Shown here: one piece after another, positions 8,137-14,955 of the stretch | Numbering within the stretch: the first letter of the stretch is position 1 | How the letters are laid out: every line of letters starts with the position of its first letter | NCBI GenBank assembly: GCA_963579135.1 | Contig: CAUZFB010000051.1 | Coordinates: 1 to 15,030, forward strand | Reading direction: 5' to 3' | Source of the DNA: CALGTL01 sp963579135 | GTDB lineage: Bacteria > Chloroflexota > Dehalococcoidia > Lucifugimonadales > Australimonadaceae | Length of the DNA stretch: 15,030 bases | Program-made: the position numbers and the translations under genes | The notes under the pieces: generated by a model | Told to the model about the DNA's origin: nothing | The model's database searches: none | Seen by the model: only the letters and a program-made list of their open reading frames with translations

Positions 8137-8529
8137 ATGTCGCTATCAACCCAGAAGACGAAGCAGATCATCGACGCAGCAGAGGCGAAGGCGCTAGAGA
8201 TGGGCGTCTTAATCTCGGTGTGCGTGGTCGATGAGAACGGGGTGATGAAAGGCTTCCTCAAGATGGATGGCGCGTGGTTCACGACCAACGACATCGCGTT
8301 GGGCAAGGCGAAGGCGGCTGTTGGCACACGAACGTCTAACGCTGACATGGCAGACCGGGCAGGCCGCCCGGTATTCCAGTTCCAGCTCGTGCACAGCGGA
8401 TTTGTCTTTGCACAAGGGGGCGAGCCAATCTTCGAGGATGGCGCGTGCATTGGGGCGGTTGGCATCAGTGGCGCTCCCGGAGGTCCCCTGGATGAGGAGA
8501 TTGCGCGCGCCGCACTGGGGGCGGTCTAG
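8137..8529 (+). CDS. HbpS/GlcG-family small protein (heme-binding-like)
   Basis: This 130-aa protein belongs to the GlcG/HbpS fold family (DUF336). Some members bind heme or cobalamin or act as extracellular redox sensors, while others sit in glycolate or diol operons with unknown role. Family features are an N-terminal helix, VCVVDENGVMKGFLKMDGA, a central helix IALGKAKAAVGT, and the C-terminal glycine-rich IGAVGISGAPGG followed by DEEIARAAL. There is no signal peptide, so a cytoplasmic location is likely. The ATG at 8137 is chosen because GGAG at 8124-8127 lies 9 nt ahead of it; the in-frame ATG at 8131 and TTG at 8122 would be too close to or overlap that site. It follows lipA by 33 nt. 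The ligand cannot be read from the sequence. Confidence 0.82.
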   Translation: MSLSTQKTKQIIDAAEAKALEMGVLISVCVVDENGVMKGFLKMDGAWFTTNDIALGKAKAAVGTRTSNADMADRAGRPVFQFQLVHSGFVFAQGGEPIFEDGACIGAVGISGAPGGPLDEEIARAALGAV

Positions 8530-8780
8530 ACGGCCTTTCGACCGTACGCTGCGTACACCCAGTCTGCGGCAAGCAACGGATCAGGGAACCGCCCCGCCAA
8601 CGTCGCCGCCAGTCGCTTCTCGAAACGGCGCATGTCTTTAGGGGGTAGCGGGTGGATAGAGGGTACGGCAGCGCTGATGCGACGCCTGCGCTCGGGACGT
8701 GGTGCCCGCCCGTTGGTGGGTTGCGGCACGTGCTGGCTGTAGGTAGGGTTGGCAGTACCCCGCCTAAGGAGACGCATCAT
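8526..8780 (-). CDS. Doubtful small ORF, hypothetical protein
   Basis: An 84-codon frame fills the gap between the HbpS-like gene and the D-2-hydroxyacid dehydrogenase. I recognise no family. The last 35 residues, from an internal Met (about residue 50), look protein-like: MRRFEKRLAATLAGRF is amphipathic and basic, followed by DPLLAADWVYAAYGR, with G or C frequent at third codon positions. The first 49 residues are rich in Pro and Arg and look less natural. Its stop overlaps the stop of the HbpS-like gene on the other strand, and its 5' end overlaps the ATG and ribosome-binding site of the dehydrogenase. No Shine-Dalgarno sequence was seen for either start. It could be a short real gene of about 35 codons, a decayed fragment or chance. 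Confidence 0.25.
   Translation of the reverse strand: MMRLLRRGTANPTYSQHVPQPTNGRAPRPERRRRISAAVPSIHPLPPKDMRRFEKRLAATLAGRFPDPLLAADWVYAAYGRKAV
8766..8771 (+). promoter_or_regulatory. Ribosome-binding site fixing the dehydrogenase start
   Basis: AAGGAG lies 7 nt before the ATG at 8779, which fixes that start and excludes the in-frame TTG at 8749. Confidence 0.85.
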
Positions 8781-9771
8781 GATCCGAATTGCTGTTCTCG
8801 ACGACTATGCTGAAAATGCTCGGGATCTCGCCGATTGGGATTCGATTCCCGATGCTGAGGTCGTTTACTTCCGGGATCATGTTGCGGAGCCGGACGCGTT
8901 GGTAGAAATGCTCCAAGGGTTCGACGTTGTGCAGATGATGCGCGAGCGCACGTCATTCCCGGCAGAGGTCGTCGATCGGCTACCCGACCTGAAGTTGTTG
9001 TCGGGGACGGGTGGCCGGCACCCCCACGTGGATATGGACGCTTGCACGCGCCTTGGCATCCCGGTGACGAACACTAGTGGGTCGTCGGGGGTCGGGCCGG
9101 GTGGGCCGACGATGGAGCTGACATGGGGCCTGATCATCGGCCTGATGCGCCACATCCCCTGGGAGAACGGCCAGATGCGAGAGGGCCGCTGGCAGACCCG
9201 CATGGGGACCGGCCTCTCGGGGAAGACGTTGGGCATCCAGGGTCTCGGTAACATTGGCGTTCCCATGGCGAATATCGCAAACGCGTTCGGGATGAACGTG
9301 ATCGCGTGGAGCCGGACGCTGACACCCGAGCGGGCGGCAGCTGCGGGCGCGACGTATGTGTCATGGGAGGAGCTTTTCAAGCAGCCGGATGTGCTCACGA
9401 TTCATGTGCCGCTGACCAACGAGAGCCGAGGGTGGATCGGCGCTCATGAGTTGGGACTGATGAAGCCAACGGCGTACTTGGTGAACACGTCTCGTGGGCC
9501 CATCGTGCAGACGGATGCGTTGGTCGACGCGCTGCGTAATGGAACAATCGCCGGTGCGGCGGTCGACGTTTACGACACCGAGCCGATAACGGCGGACCAT
9601 CCTCTGCTGGCGCTCCATAATGTCGTGCTGACGCCGCACGTCGGCTATGCGAGCGTGGAGGGCCTGCGAAATTTCTACCAGGGCGCGGTTGCGAACATCA
9701 ATGCGTGGGTCGCTGGCGAGCCGACGAAAGTTGCCAACGAGGCTGTGGTAGGCCAAGAGCGCAAGCTCTAG
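8779..9771 (+). CDS. D-2-hydroxyacid dehydrogenase, NAD-binding
   Basis: This enzyme interconverts 2-hydroxy and 2-oxo acids with NAD(P)H and belongs to the phosphoglycerate/formate/lactate dehydrogenase superfamily. The 330-aa protein has the split catalytic domain (about 1-100 and 295-330) around a Rossmann domain with GxGxxG at Gly155, Gly157 and Gly160. The catalytic triad is visible: Arg239 in NTSRGPIV, Glu268 in DVYDTEP and His287 in LTPHVGYA. Ser178 and Arg179 sit at the end of the second Rossmann strand, in place of the acidic residue typical of NAD-specific members, so NADPH use is possible. There is no C-terminal ACT domain, so it is not a full-length SerA. The substrate is unknown. 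It is a single-gene unit convergent with the polyprenyl synthase gene. Confidence 0.92.
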   Translation: MIRIAVLDDYAENARDLADWDSIPDAEVVYFRDHVAEPDALVEMLQGFDVVQMMRERTSFPAEVVDRLPDLKLLSGTGGRHPHVDMDACTRLGIPVTNTSGSSGVGPGGPTMELTWGLIIGLMRHIPWENGQMREGRWQTRMGTGLSGKTLGIQGLGNIGVPMANIANAFGMNVIAWSRTLTPERAAAAGATYVSWEELFKQPDVLTIHVPLTNESRGWIGAHELGLMKPTAYLVNTSRGPIVQTDALVDALRNGTIAGAAVDVYDTEPITADHPLLALHNVVLTPHVGYASVEGLRNFYQGAVANINAWVAGEPTKVANEAVVGQERKL

Positions 9772-9831
9772 GCTAGTCCTTTGGACAGCGACTGGGGACG
9801 TGTGTGAGTGTTGCCCACCCGCCCGGAACCA

Positions 9832-9886
9832 CTACCGCTGCTTGCGCAGTGCTGGCGGGGAATAGGGGCGTGCGCCCGTCTGGTAG
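9832..9886. other. Branched inverted-repeat structure between convergent genes
   Basis: CTACC (9832-9836) can pair with GGTAG (9882-9886), enclosing two hairpins: CGCTGC/GCAGTG (9836-9841 with 9846-9851, one G-U pair; its first base competes with the outer stem) and GGGC/GCCC (9866-9869 with 9874-9877). It lies in the 130-nt gap between the 3' ends of two converging genes. No T run is present on either strand, so it is not a standard terminator. It may be chance in GC-rich DNA. Confidence 0.25.
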
Positions 9887-9901
9887 CGCCACTCTGGGGG
9901 G

Positions 9902-10888
9902 CTAGGTGCGGCGGTGGCTGACGTAGTCGGTGAGGGCTTCGAGGGATTCGCGGGCGCGGTGCTGGGGTACGATGGTGAGGGCATCGAGCGCGCTTTGCTT
10001 GTAACCGTCCATGACCGCGACCGTTTCGTCGATGACGCTGGAGGCGCGGACGAGGTCGACGACGGTGAGCAGGTCGTCGGTCTCCTGGCTGCCCTGGGTG
10101 AGGCGCTTCATGGCGGGCAAATCAGAGTTATGCGCGGCGAACAGTAGGACGGGCAGGGTGACGGTGCCCTGGAGGAGATCGTTGCCTACGGGCTTGCCTA
10201 GCTCCTCCTCGGTGCCGGTAAAGTCGAGCAGGTCATCCATGATCTGGAAGGCCATGCCGAGGTTGTAGCCGTACTGGCTGAGTGCTTGGCACTCGTTGTC
10301 CGGCGCGCCGGAGAGTACACCGCCCGCCTCAGCCGCGGTACAGAAGAGCGATGCGGTTTTGTTGTAGATGCGTTGGTTGTACTGGTCGATGGACTGGCCC
10401 CAGTCGTGGGTGCTGAAATACTCGGCGAGCTCACCCTGCGCCAGCTCCATGATCGTCTCGGAAAAGCGGCGAACGACTCGTAAGTTGTCGGTGTCGCATA
10501 CGTAGGTGGCGGACGTGGCGAAGACGTAGTCGCCCAGCAGGACAGCGACGTCGTTGCCCCAGATGTTGCTGATTGTGGCACGCCCGCGTCGCGTCTCAGC
10601 TTTGTCGACAGTGTCGTCGTGAATCAACGTGGCGATGTGCAGTAGCTCCACGGCAGTGGCCATGGTCACGAGCTTGTCCTGGGGCCCGTCTCGGAGAGCG
10701 CCCGCCAAGAGCGTTACGGTTGGCCGTACCTTCTTGCCACCGCTGACGACGGCGTGCTCCAGCAGGCCGTCTTCGCTGGACAGCTTCGCGTGGCCGGCGA
10801 GGCTGCGGAGGCTGTCGACGACCATATCAAGCTGAGCTTGGACTGGCTCGTAGATGAAATCGACGTCTGATTGGGAAGTGTCTGTCAT
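9902..10888 (-). CDS. Trans-polyprenyl diphosphate synthase
   Basis: This enzyme condenses isopentenyl diphosphate units onto an allylic primer, giving the chain used for quinones or related lipids. The 328-aa protein has the first aspartate-rich motif DDTVD (91-95, inside LIHDDTVD) and the second DDLLD (218-222). It also has the primer-binding KKVRP near 52-56 and the GKPVGND segment after the second motif. The residue five before the first Asp is Ala rather than an aromatic. In this family that lets the chain run past C20, so a long-chain (heptaprenyl to decaprenyl type) product is likely; this is inference. The ATG at 10888 starts 4 nt after the metG stop, so translation is probably coupled. 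A TTG at 10900 overlapping the metG end is an alternative start. Confidence 0.93.
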   Translation of the reverse strand: MTDTSQSDVDFIYEPVQAQLDMVVDSLRSLAGHAKLSSEDGLLEHAVVSGGKKVRPTVTLLAGALRDGPQDKLVTMATAVELLHIATLIHDDTVDKAETRRGRATISNIWGNDVAVLLGDYVFATSATYVCDTDNLRVVRRFSETIMELAQGELAEYFSTHDWGQSIDQYNQRIYNKTASLFCTAAEAGGVLSGAPDNECQALSQYGYNLGMAFQIMDDLLDFTGTEEELGKPVGNDLLQGTVTLPVLLFAAHNSDLPAMKRLTQGSQETDDLLTVVDLVRASSVIDETVAVMDGYKQSALDALTIVPQHRARESLEALTDYVSHRRT

Positions 10889-10892
10889 GGCT

Positions 10893-12560
10893 TTACCCAA
10901 GCAGCGCGACCATCTCGTCGGCTGTGGAGTCGTCGAGCTTGGTGAACAGAGGCGTGGGCTGCGGGATCTTCGTTCCAGGCACGGGGCGTTCGATGGCCCA
11001 GGATCCGTCGGTTACGTTGCCGTCGAGGCCGAGCAGTTCGTGGAGCCGCTGGGCGCTGAAGGGTAGGAACGGGTAGAGGGTTGTTTTGAGCGCGGAAAGT
11101 ACGTACATGGTGGTGTACAGCGTCTTGGCGGCCTCGTCTTTGTTCTCTTTGACTTGCTTCCATGGAGCCTGGAAATCGATATACCGATTTGCCTCGCGGG
11201 CCAGGCCCATCGCGCCTTGGAGTGCTTCTCGCAGGCGAACGGCGTTCAGGCTGTTGGAAACGGCATCGAGCGCGGCGTCCGCCGTGGCGATGAGGTAGGT
11301 GTCCGCTGGGCGTAGGTCTCCGGGCTCGGGCACAGCCTCGTCGAAGTTGCGGAACACCTGGGTCAGCACGCGGTGCACGAGATTGCCGAACGTGGCGACG
11401 AGCTCATCGTTGTTCCGGCGGACGTAGTCGGCCCACGAGAAGTCGGAGTCGCCGGTCTCGGGCATGGTCGCTGCGAGGTGGTAACGCAGCGGGTCAGGTG
11501 GCAGGCGGTCGAGGTAGTCCGGCACCCATACGGCCCAGTTGCGACTGGTGGAGAGCTGCTTGCCCTCGAGGGTCAGGAATTCGTTGGATGGCACGTCATA
11601 GGGGAGGTTGAGTCCACGGCAGCCCAAGAGCATGGCGGGCCAGATGATGGTGTGGAAGGGGATGTTGTCCTTGCCGATGAAGTAGTATGACCGCGTGGAG
11701 GGGTCTTCCCAGAACGGACGCCACGCCTCGGGGTCGCCGGAACGTTGCGCCCACTCTTTGCTGGCCGAGAGGTAACCGCAGACCGCCTCGAACCACACGT
11801 AGACGCGCTTCTCCTCGTAGCCCGGGATGGGCAGGGGGACGCCCCAGTCGATGTCGCGGCTGATGGCTCTGTCTTTAAGTCCCTCAGAGAGGTATCCCCG
11901 GGTGAAATTCTTCACGTTGAGGCGCCAGTGGTCCTGCTTGCCGGCCCACTCCAAGAGTTCGTCTTGGAAGGCGCTGAGCTTGTAGAAGAGGTGCTCCGTG
12001 TCGCGTATCTCGACCGGGTAGCGCTTGCCGTCATGTCGGTACGTTGGGTCGCGCAGGTCGATGGGGTCAAGGATGCGGCCGCAGTTGTCGCACTGGTCAC
12101 CGCGGGCGTCCAAGTCGTTGCAATGCGGGCAGGTGCCCTGCACATATCGGTCCGGGAGGAAACGCTGAAAATCCGATGAGTAGGTCACCTTCATGGAATC
12201 GCCGTAGAGAAGGCCCTTCTCGTTGAGCGCTAGCAGGAGCTCCGAGACGGTCTCACGGTGGTTGTCGGTCATGGTGGTTGTGAACAGGTCGAACGTAATG
12301 CCCAGCTGCTCGAAGGAGTCTAGGAACGAGGCGTGGTATTTCTCCACCACTTCGCGAGGGGTGACGCCCTCGTCTTCGGCCTTGCGCATGATGGGAGTGC
12401 CGTGGGAGTCGCTGCCGGAGACCATTAGCACCTCGTTGCCGGAGAGGCGATGGAAGCGCGCGAAAATGTCGGCTGCGAGGTAGCAACCGGCGAGGTGGCC
12501 GAGGTGTAGGGGGCCATTGGCGTAAGGCCAGGCCACGCCTATGAAAATACGGTCAGACAT
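10893..12560 (-). CDS. metG: Methionyl-tRNA synthetase, short form
   Basis: MetRS is a class I synthetase that charges initiator and elongator tRNA-Met. The 555-aa protein has the HIGH-type motif HLGH (19-22) and, in place of KMSKS, the loop KQLSTSR (334-340), as in the STSR-type group. The connective peptide has one zinc knuckle (Cys144, Cys147, Cys157, Cys160). An anticodon-binding helical domain fills about 375-540. The C-terminal EMAP-like tRNA-binding domain of longer MetRS is absent, which is normal for this short type. The ATG at 12560 begins the usual family N-terminus, but no Shine-Dalgarno sequence precedes it. A TAGAAT hexamer lies 33 nt upstream as a likely -10 element. The polyprenyl synthase gene follows 4 nt after the stop, forming a two-gene operon. 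Confidence 0.97.
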   Translation of the reverse strand: MSDRIFIGVAWPYANGPLHLGHLAGCYLAADIFARFHRLSGNEVLMVSGSDSHGTPIMRKAEDEGVTPREVVEKYHASFLDSFEQLGITFDLFTTTMTDNHRETVSELLLALNEKGLLYGDSMKVTYSSDFQRFLPDRYVQGTCPHCNDLDARGDQCDNCGRILDPIDLRDPTYRHDGKRYPVEIRDTEHLFYKLSAFQDELLEWAGKQDHWRLNVKNFTRGYLSEGLKDRAISRDIDWGVPLPIPGYEEKRVYVWFEAVCGYLSASKEWAQRSGDPEAWRPFWEDPSTRSYYFIGKDNIPFHTIIWPAMLLGCRGLNLPYDVPSNEFLTLEGKQLSTSRNWAVWVPDYLDRLPPDPLRYHLAATMPETGDSDFSWADYVRRNNDELVATFGNLVHRVLTQVFRNFDEAVPEPGDLRPADTYLIATADAALDAVSNSLNAVRLREALQGAMGLAREANRYIDFQAPWKQVKENKDEAAKTLYTTMYVLSALKTTLYPFLPFSAQRLHELLGLDGNVTDGSWAIERPVPGTKIPQPTPLFTKLDDSTADEMVALLG

Positions 12561-12593
12561 GCGGGGAACACTCGTAAAACTGGCGGTGCCGCC

Positions 12594-12599
12594 ATTCTA
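12594..12599 (-). promoter_or_regulatory. Candidate -10 element for metG
   Basis: On the minus strand the hexamer reads TAGAAT, five of six bases of the sigma-70 -10 consensus, 33 nt before the metG ATG. It is followed by GGCGG, which resembles the context of the TAGAAT upstream of the acyl-CoA dehydrogenase gene. A -35 hexamer is not evident. A GGCGG/CCGCC inverted repeat follows directly and would lie near the start of the transcript. Confidence 0.35.
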
Positions 12600-12627
12600 G
12601 CATCGCAGGGGATGGCCGGGCGCCCCG

Positions 12628-12700
12628 GGCTCGTTGGAGCCTCGGTCGTGGATGAGGTCAGTGCGACTTCTCGGATTGCGGGACTGAAGGTCGCTGGAAG
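12628..12700 (+). repeat. Dispersed intergenic repeat, copy 2
   Basis: The first 37 nt, starting around CTCGTTGGAG, match 14814-14850 at 31 of 37 positions. A second shared block has the CTCGGATT and GGGACTGAAGGTCGCT segments, with about 15 nt missing relative to copy 3. On the minus strand it lies directly downstream of rsmI and in frame with it, after the rsmI stop. The interval 12561-12752 otherwise holds only the metG promoter region. Confidence 0.7.
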
Positions 12701-12752
12701 CTTCGAGGATGGAGCGTTGCGGCAGCGAGCGAGTGGTGGATGTCCCGCCTGC

Positions 12753-13577
12753 CTAGCTTTCGAGCCAGAGGCGGTAGGCGTCGCGCTTGGATATGGCGTA
12801 GGCGTCGGTGACTTGAGCGACGGCGTCGCGGCGCGTTTGGCCCTGCGCCTTGAGGGCCGCCAGCGCGGCGCGTGCCCCCTCTTTATCGGCCTCGATGTCC
12901 CTGCGGGACGCGCGCGGCGGGGCGCCCTGGACGACGATGACGAATTCGCCGCGAGGGTTGTCGAAGTGGGCCAGCGCGTCGCCGGCGGTGCCTCTAAAAA
13001 CCTCCTCGTGGAGCTTGGTCAGTTCTCTGCAGACGGCGATCGGTCTGTTGGCGAGCACGGCTGCGAGGTCTTCGAGCATCGCACGTATCCGGTGCGGCGA
13101 TTCGAAGAACACGAGGGTGGCAGGCTCCGCTTCTAGTCCGGCCAGCAACTCTCGTCGCGCCTTGCGGGCTCGCGGCGGGAAGCCAACAAACCTGAAGGAG
13201 TCGCCGCCCATTCCTGACACCGACAGCGCAGTGGTGACCGCAGACGGCCCCGGTATCGCGATGACGTTGATGCCCTGCTCGGCGGCGGCGCGCGCTAGAT
13301 CAGCGCCAGGATCGCTGATGGCGGGCACGCCGGCGTCAGTTACGAGCGCGACATCCTCTGCCAGGAGCGATTGCAGCAGGCGCGGCGCGCGGCGCGCGGC
13401 GTTGTGCTGATTGTAGCTAATGATGCGTTTCGAGATGCCCAGGTGTGTGAGCAGCTTGCGCGACTGCCGGGTGTCTTCCGCTGCTACGAGGCCGACCTCC
13501 GACAGCACACGAATCGCTCGTAGGGTGAGGTCTTCGAGGTTGCCGATGGGGGTGGTGACGACGTACAGCGTGCCCAT
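12753..13577 (-). CDS. rsmI: 16S rRNA (cytidine(1402)-2'-O)-methyltransferase RsmI
   Basis: RsmI adds the 2'-O-methyl group to C1402 in the ribosomal decoding centre, using S-adenosylmethionine. The 274-aa protein shows the family's motif series in order: TPIGNLEDLTLRA (9-21), EDTRQSRKLL (34-43), SYNQHN (54-59), VTDAGVPAISDPG (79-91), PGPSAVTTAL (109-118), FVGFPPR (130-136), FFESPHRI (157-164) and CRELTKLHEE (183-192). The start is the ATG at 13577, where the family begins (MGTLYVVTTPIGN). The frame stays open 71 codons further upstream, but that part runs antisense through the acyl-CoA dehydrogenase gene and has no family resemblance. No Shine-Dalgarno sequence is present. TATCCT lies 6 nt ahead of the ATG, so a leaderless mRNA is plausible. 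Confidence 0.95.
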   Translation of the reverse strand: MGTLYVVTTPIGNLEDLTLRAIRVLSEVGLVAAEDTRQSRKLLTHLGISKRIISYNQHNAARRAPRLLQSLLAEDVALVTDAGVPAISDPGADLARAAAEQGINVIAIPGPSAVTTALSVSGMGGDSFRFVGFPPRARKARRELLAGLEAEPATLVFFESPHRIRAMLEDLAAVLANRPIAVCRELTKLHEEVFRGTAGDALAHFDNPRGEFVIVVQGAPPRASRRDIEADKEGARAALAALKAQGQTRRDAVAQVTDAYAISKRDAYRLWLES

Positions 13578-13583
13578 GGGATG

Positions 13584-13589
13584 AGGATA
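13584..13589 (-). promoter_or_regulatory. Candidate -10 element giving a leaderless rsmI mRNA
   Basis: On the minus strand the hexamer reads TATCCT, with six bases between it and the rsmI ATG. Transcription would then begin at or next to the start codon. This fits the absence of a Shine-Dalgarno sequence. No -35 match was found. Confidence 0.3.
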
Positions 13590-13604
13590 GCCGATGGTAG
13601 CGCT

Positions 13605-13610
13605 TAGAAT
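13605..13610 (+). promoter_or_regulatory. Candidate -10 element for the acyl-CoA dehydrogenase gene
   Basis: TAGAAT lies 37 nt before the ATG at 13648 and would give a leader of about 30 nt that includes the AAGGAG site. The following GGCCG resembles the context of the TAGAAT before metG. No good -35 hexamer is visible at 16-18 nt spacing. Confidence 0.35.
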
Positions 13611-13636
13611 GGCCGTTGCTAGACGAGATGTGATGT

Positions 13637-13642
13637 AAGGAG
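13637..13642 (+). promoter_or_regulatory. Ribosome-binding site of the acyl-CoA dehydrogenase gene
   Basis: AAGGAG lies 5 nt before the ATG at 13648. It is one of the two strongest Shine-Dalgarno sites in the window and fixes this start. Confidence 0.85.
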
Positions 13643-13647
13643 AACCG

Positions 13648-14799
13648 ATGGACTCGCTGTACACCGACGACGAACGACTGCTTGCGACGACCATCCGCGA
13701 TTTCGCTGAGGCTGAGCTTGCTCCGCTGGCAGCACGCTGGGACGAGAACGAGGAGTTCCCCTGGGAGAGCATCGAGGGGCTCAAGCGCATGGATTTGATG
13801 GGATTGACTATCCCGGTGGACGTGGGCGGCGCAGGCGCGAGCTACTCGGAGATGGTTATCGTCGACGAGGAGATCGCCCGCGTGTGCATGACGACGAGCA
13901 CTACGCATCTGACGCACATCTCGCTCAGCGCGGCTACGATTGATCGCTTTGGTTCATCTGAGCAGCGGGAGCGTTTTCTGCCGGCGATGGCGTCTGGCGA
14001 GAAGCTGGGGGCGTTCGGTCTCACGGAGCCAAGCTCTGGTAGCGATGCGTCGGATATGCAGACCACTGCGATCTGGAAAGGGGAGGGGTACGTGCTCAAC
14101 GGTTCCAAGACGTTCATCACCAACGGGGCCGAGGCTGATGTGATGGTGGTGTTCACCTCTCACGACCGTTCGGCGGGGTCTCACGGGACGACGGCGTTCA
14201 TCGTGGAGAAGGGGACGAGGGGGTTCGAGACGGTGCCCATGCACGGGAAGATGGGCATCCGGGGCTCCGGGACGGCAAACGTGTTTCTCTCAGACTGCGA
14301 GGTGCCGTTGGCGAATCGGCTGGGCGAAGAGGGTGATGGGTTCAAGATTGCGATGTCCGTCATCGACTCCAGCCGTATCTCGCTCGCCACGCAGTCGGTG
14401 GGGCTCGCGCAGGGAGCATTCAGCGCTGCGGTGCGTTACGTGCAGCAACGAGAGACGTTCGGCAAGCCGCTGAAGGATCACCAGGCGATCCAGTTCATGC
14501 TGGCGGACATGGCTACGCAGATCGATGCGGCTCGGCTGCTGACGCGCCGCTCGGCGCAGCTGAAGGACGCTGGCCACAGCCACAACAAGGAATCGGCGAT
14601 GGCCAAGCTCTACGCGTCAGAGGCGGCGCATTTCTGCGCGGATAGGGCCGTGCAGATCCACGGGGGCTACGGGTTCTTCCGGGAGAATCCGGTGGAGCGG
14701 ATGTATCGCGACCAGCGGATTACGGAGATATACGAGGGCACGTCTGAGGTACAGCGCTTGGTGATCTCACGCGCCGTCCTCCGCGAAAACGCCACCTAG
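13648..14799 (+). CDS. Acyl-CoA dehydrogenase, short/medium-chain or branched-chain type
   Basis: This FAD enzyme introduces a 2,3-double bond into acyl-CoA and passes electrons to electron-transferring flavoprotein. The 383-aa length is typical. The N-terminal helical domain spans about 1-118. The middle beta domain carries FGLTEPSSGSD (123-133) and KTFITNG (154-160), which contact FAD and substrate. The C-terminal helical domain has QIHGGYGF (336-343) and the catalytic base Glu363 in YEGTSEVQR, the position used by short-chain, medium-chain and short/branched-chain members. Isovaleryl-CoA- and long-chain-type enzymes place the base on another helix. The acyl substrate cannot be fixed from the sequence. 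It stands alone, divergent from rsmI with 70 nt between them, and no ETF, hydratase or thiolase gene is nearby. Confidence 0.94.
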   Translation: MDSLYTDDERLLATTIRDFAEAELAPLAARWDENEEFPWESIEGLKRMDLMGLTIPVDVGGAGASYSEMVIVDEEIARVCMTTSTTHLTHISLSAATIDRFGSSEQRERFLPAMASGEKLGAFGLTEPSSGSDASDMQTTAIWKGEGYVLNGSKTFITNGAEADVMVVFTSHDRSAGSHGTTAFIVEKGTRGFETVPMHGKMGIRGSGTANVFLSDCEVPLANRLGEEGDGFKIAMSVIDSSRISLATQSVGLAQGAFSAAVRYVQQRETFGKPLKDHQAIQFMLADMATQIDAARLLTRRSAQLKDAGHSHNKESAMAKLYASEAAHFCADRAVQIHGGYGFFRENPVERMYRDQRITEIYEGTSEVQRLVISRAVLRENAT

Positions 14800-14813
14800 G
14801 CAGGGAGGCTCCG

Positions 14814-14908
14814 GTCTCGTTGGAGGCTCGATCGTGTATGAAGTCGGTGCTCGACCTCGGATTTCTTGGCTTCGCCGCTGGGATTGAAGATCGCTTGGCG
14901 CTCCGGGG
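14814..14908 (+). repeat. Dispersed intergenic repeat, copy 3 (longest)
   Basis: This is the most complete copy. Its left part matches copy 2 (31 of 37 positions) and its right part, from 14840, matches copy 1 through CTCCGGGG. It begins 15 nt after the acyl-CoA dehydrogenase stop. Its right end runs into nine G (14905-14913). No transposase or clear terminal inverted repeat is visible. Confidence 0.72.
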
Positions 14909-14913
14909 GGGGG
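14905..14913 (+). repeat. Run of nine G at the end of repeat copy 3
   Basis: Nine consecutive G extend the CTCCGGGG end of the repeat. A run of ten G also follows copy 1 (3878-3887), although there 32 nt separate the run from the repeat end. Confidence 0.8.
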
Positions 14914-14955
14914 CGTGATTGTTGCGACGGGCAAAGCCCATGAGCTGGATCGACT

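Noticed and set aside
8749..8778. TTG start ten codons upstream of the D-2-hydroxyacid dehydrogenase ATG
   Set aside because: A perfect AAGGAG 7 nt before the ATG at 8779 fixes the start, and the family begins with MIRIAVLDDY-like residues.
10889..10900. TTG start for the polyprenyl synthase overlapping the metG end
   Set aside because: The ATG at 10888 gives a normal N-terminus right after the metG stop; TTG remains possible but has no better ribosome-binding site.
12612..13136. 174-codon plus-strand ORF opposite rsmI
   Set aside because: It begins in repeat copy 2 and runs antisense to well-conserved rsmI motifs; it is Gly/Ala/Val-rich as expected of a shadow frame.
13578..13790. 71-codon N-terminal extension of rsmI
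   Set aside because: It runs antisense through the acyl-CoA dehydrogenase gene and its promoter, is Ser/Ala-rich without family resemblance, and the RsmI family begins at the ATG at 13577.
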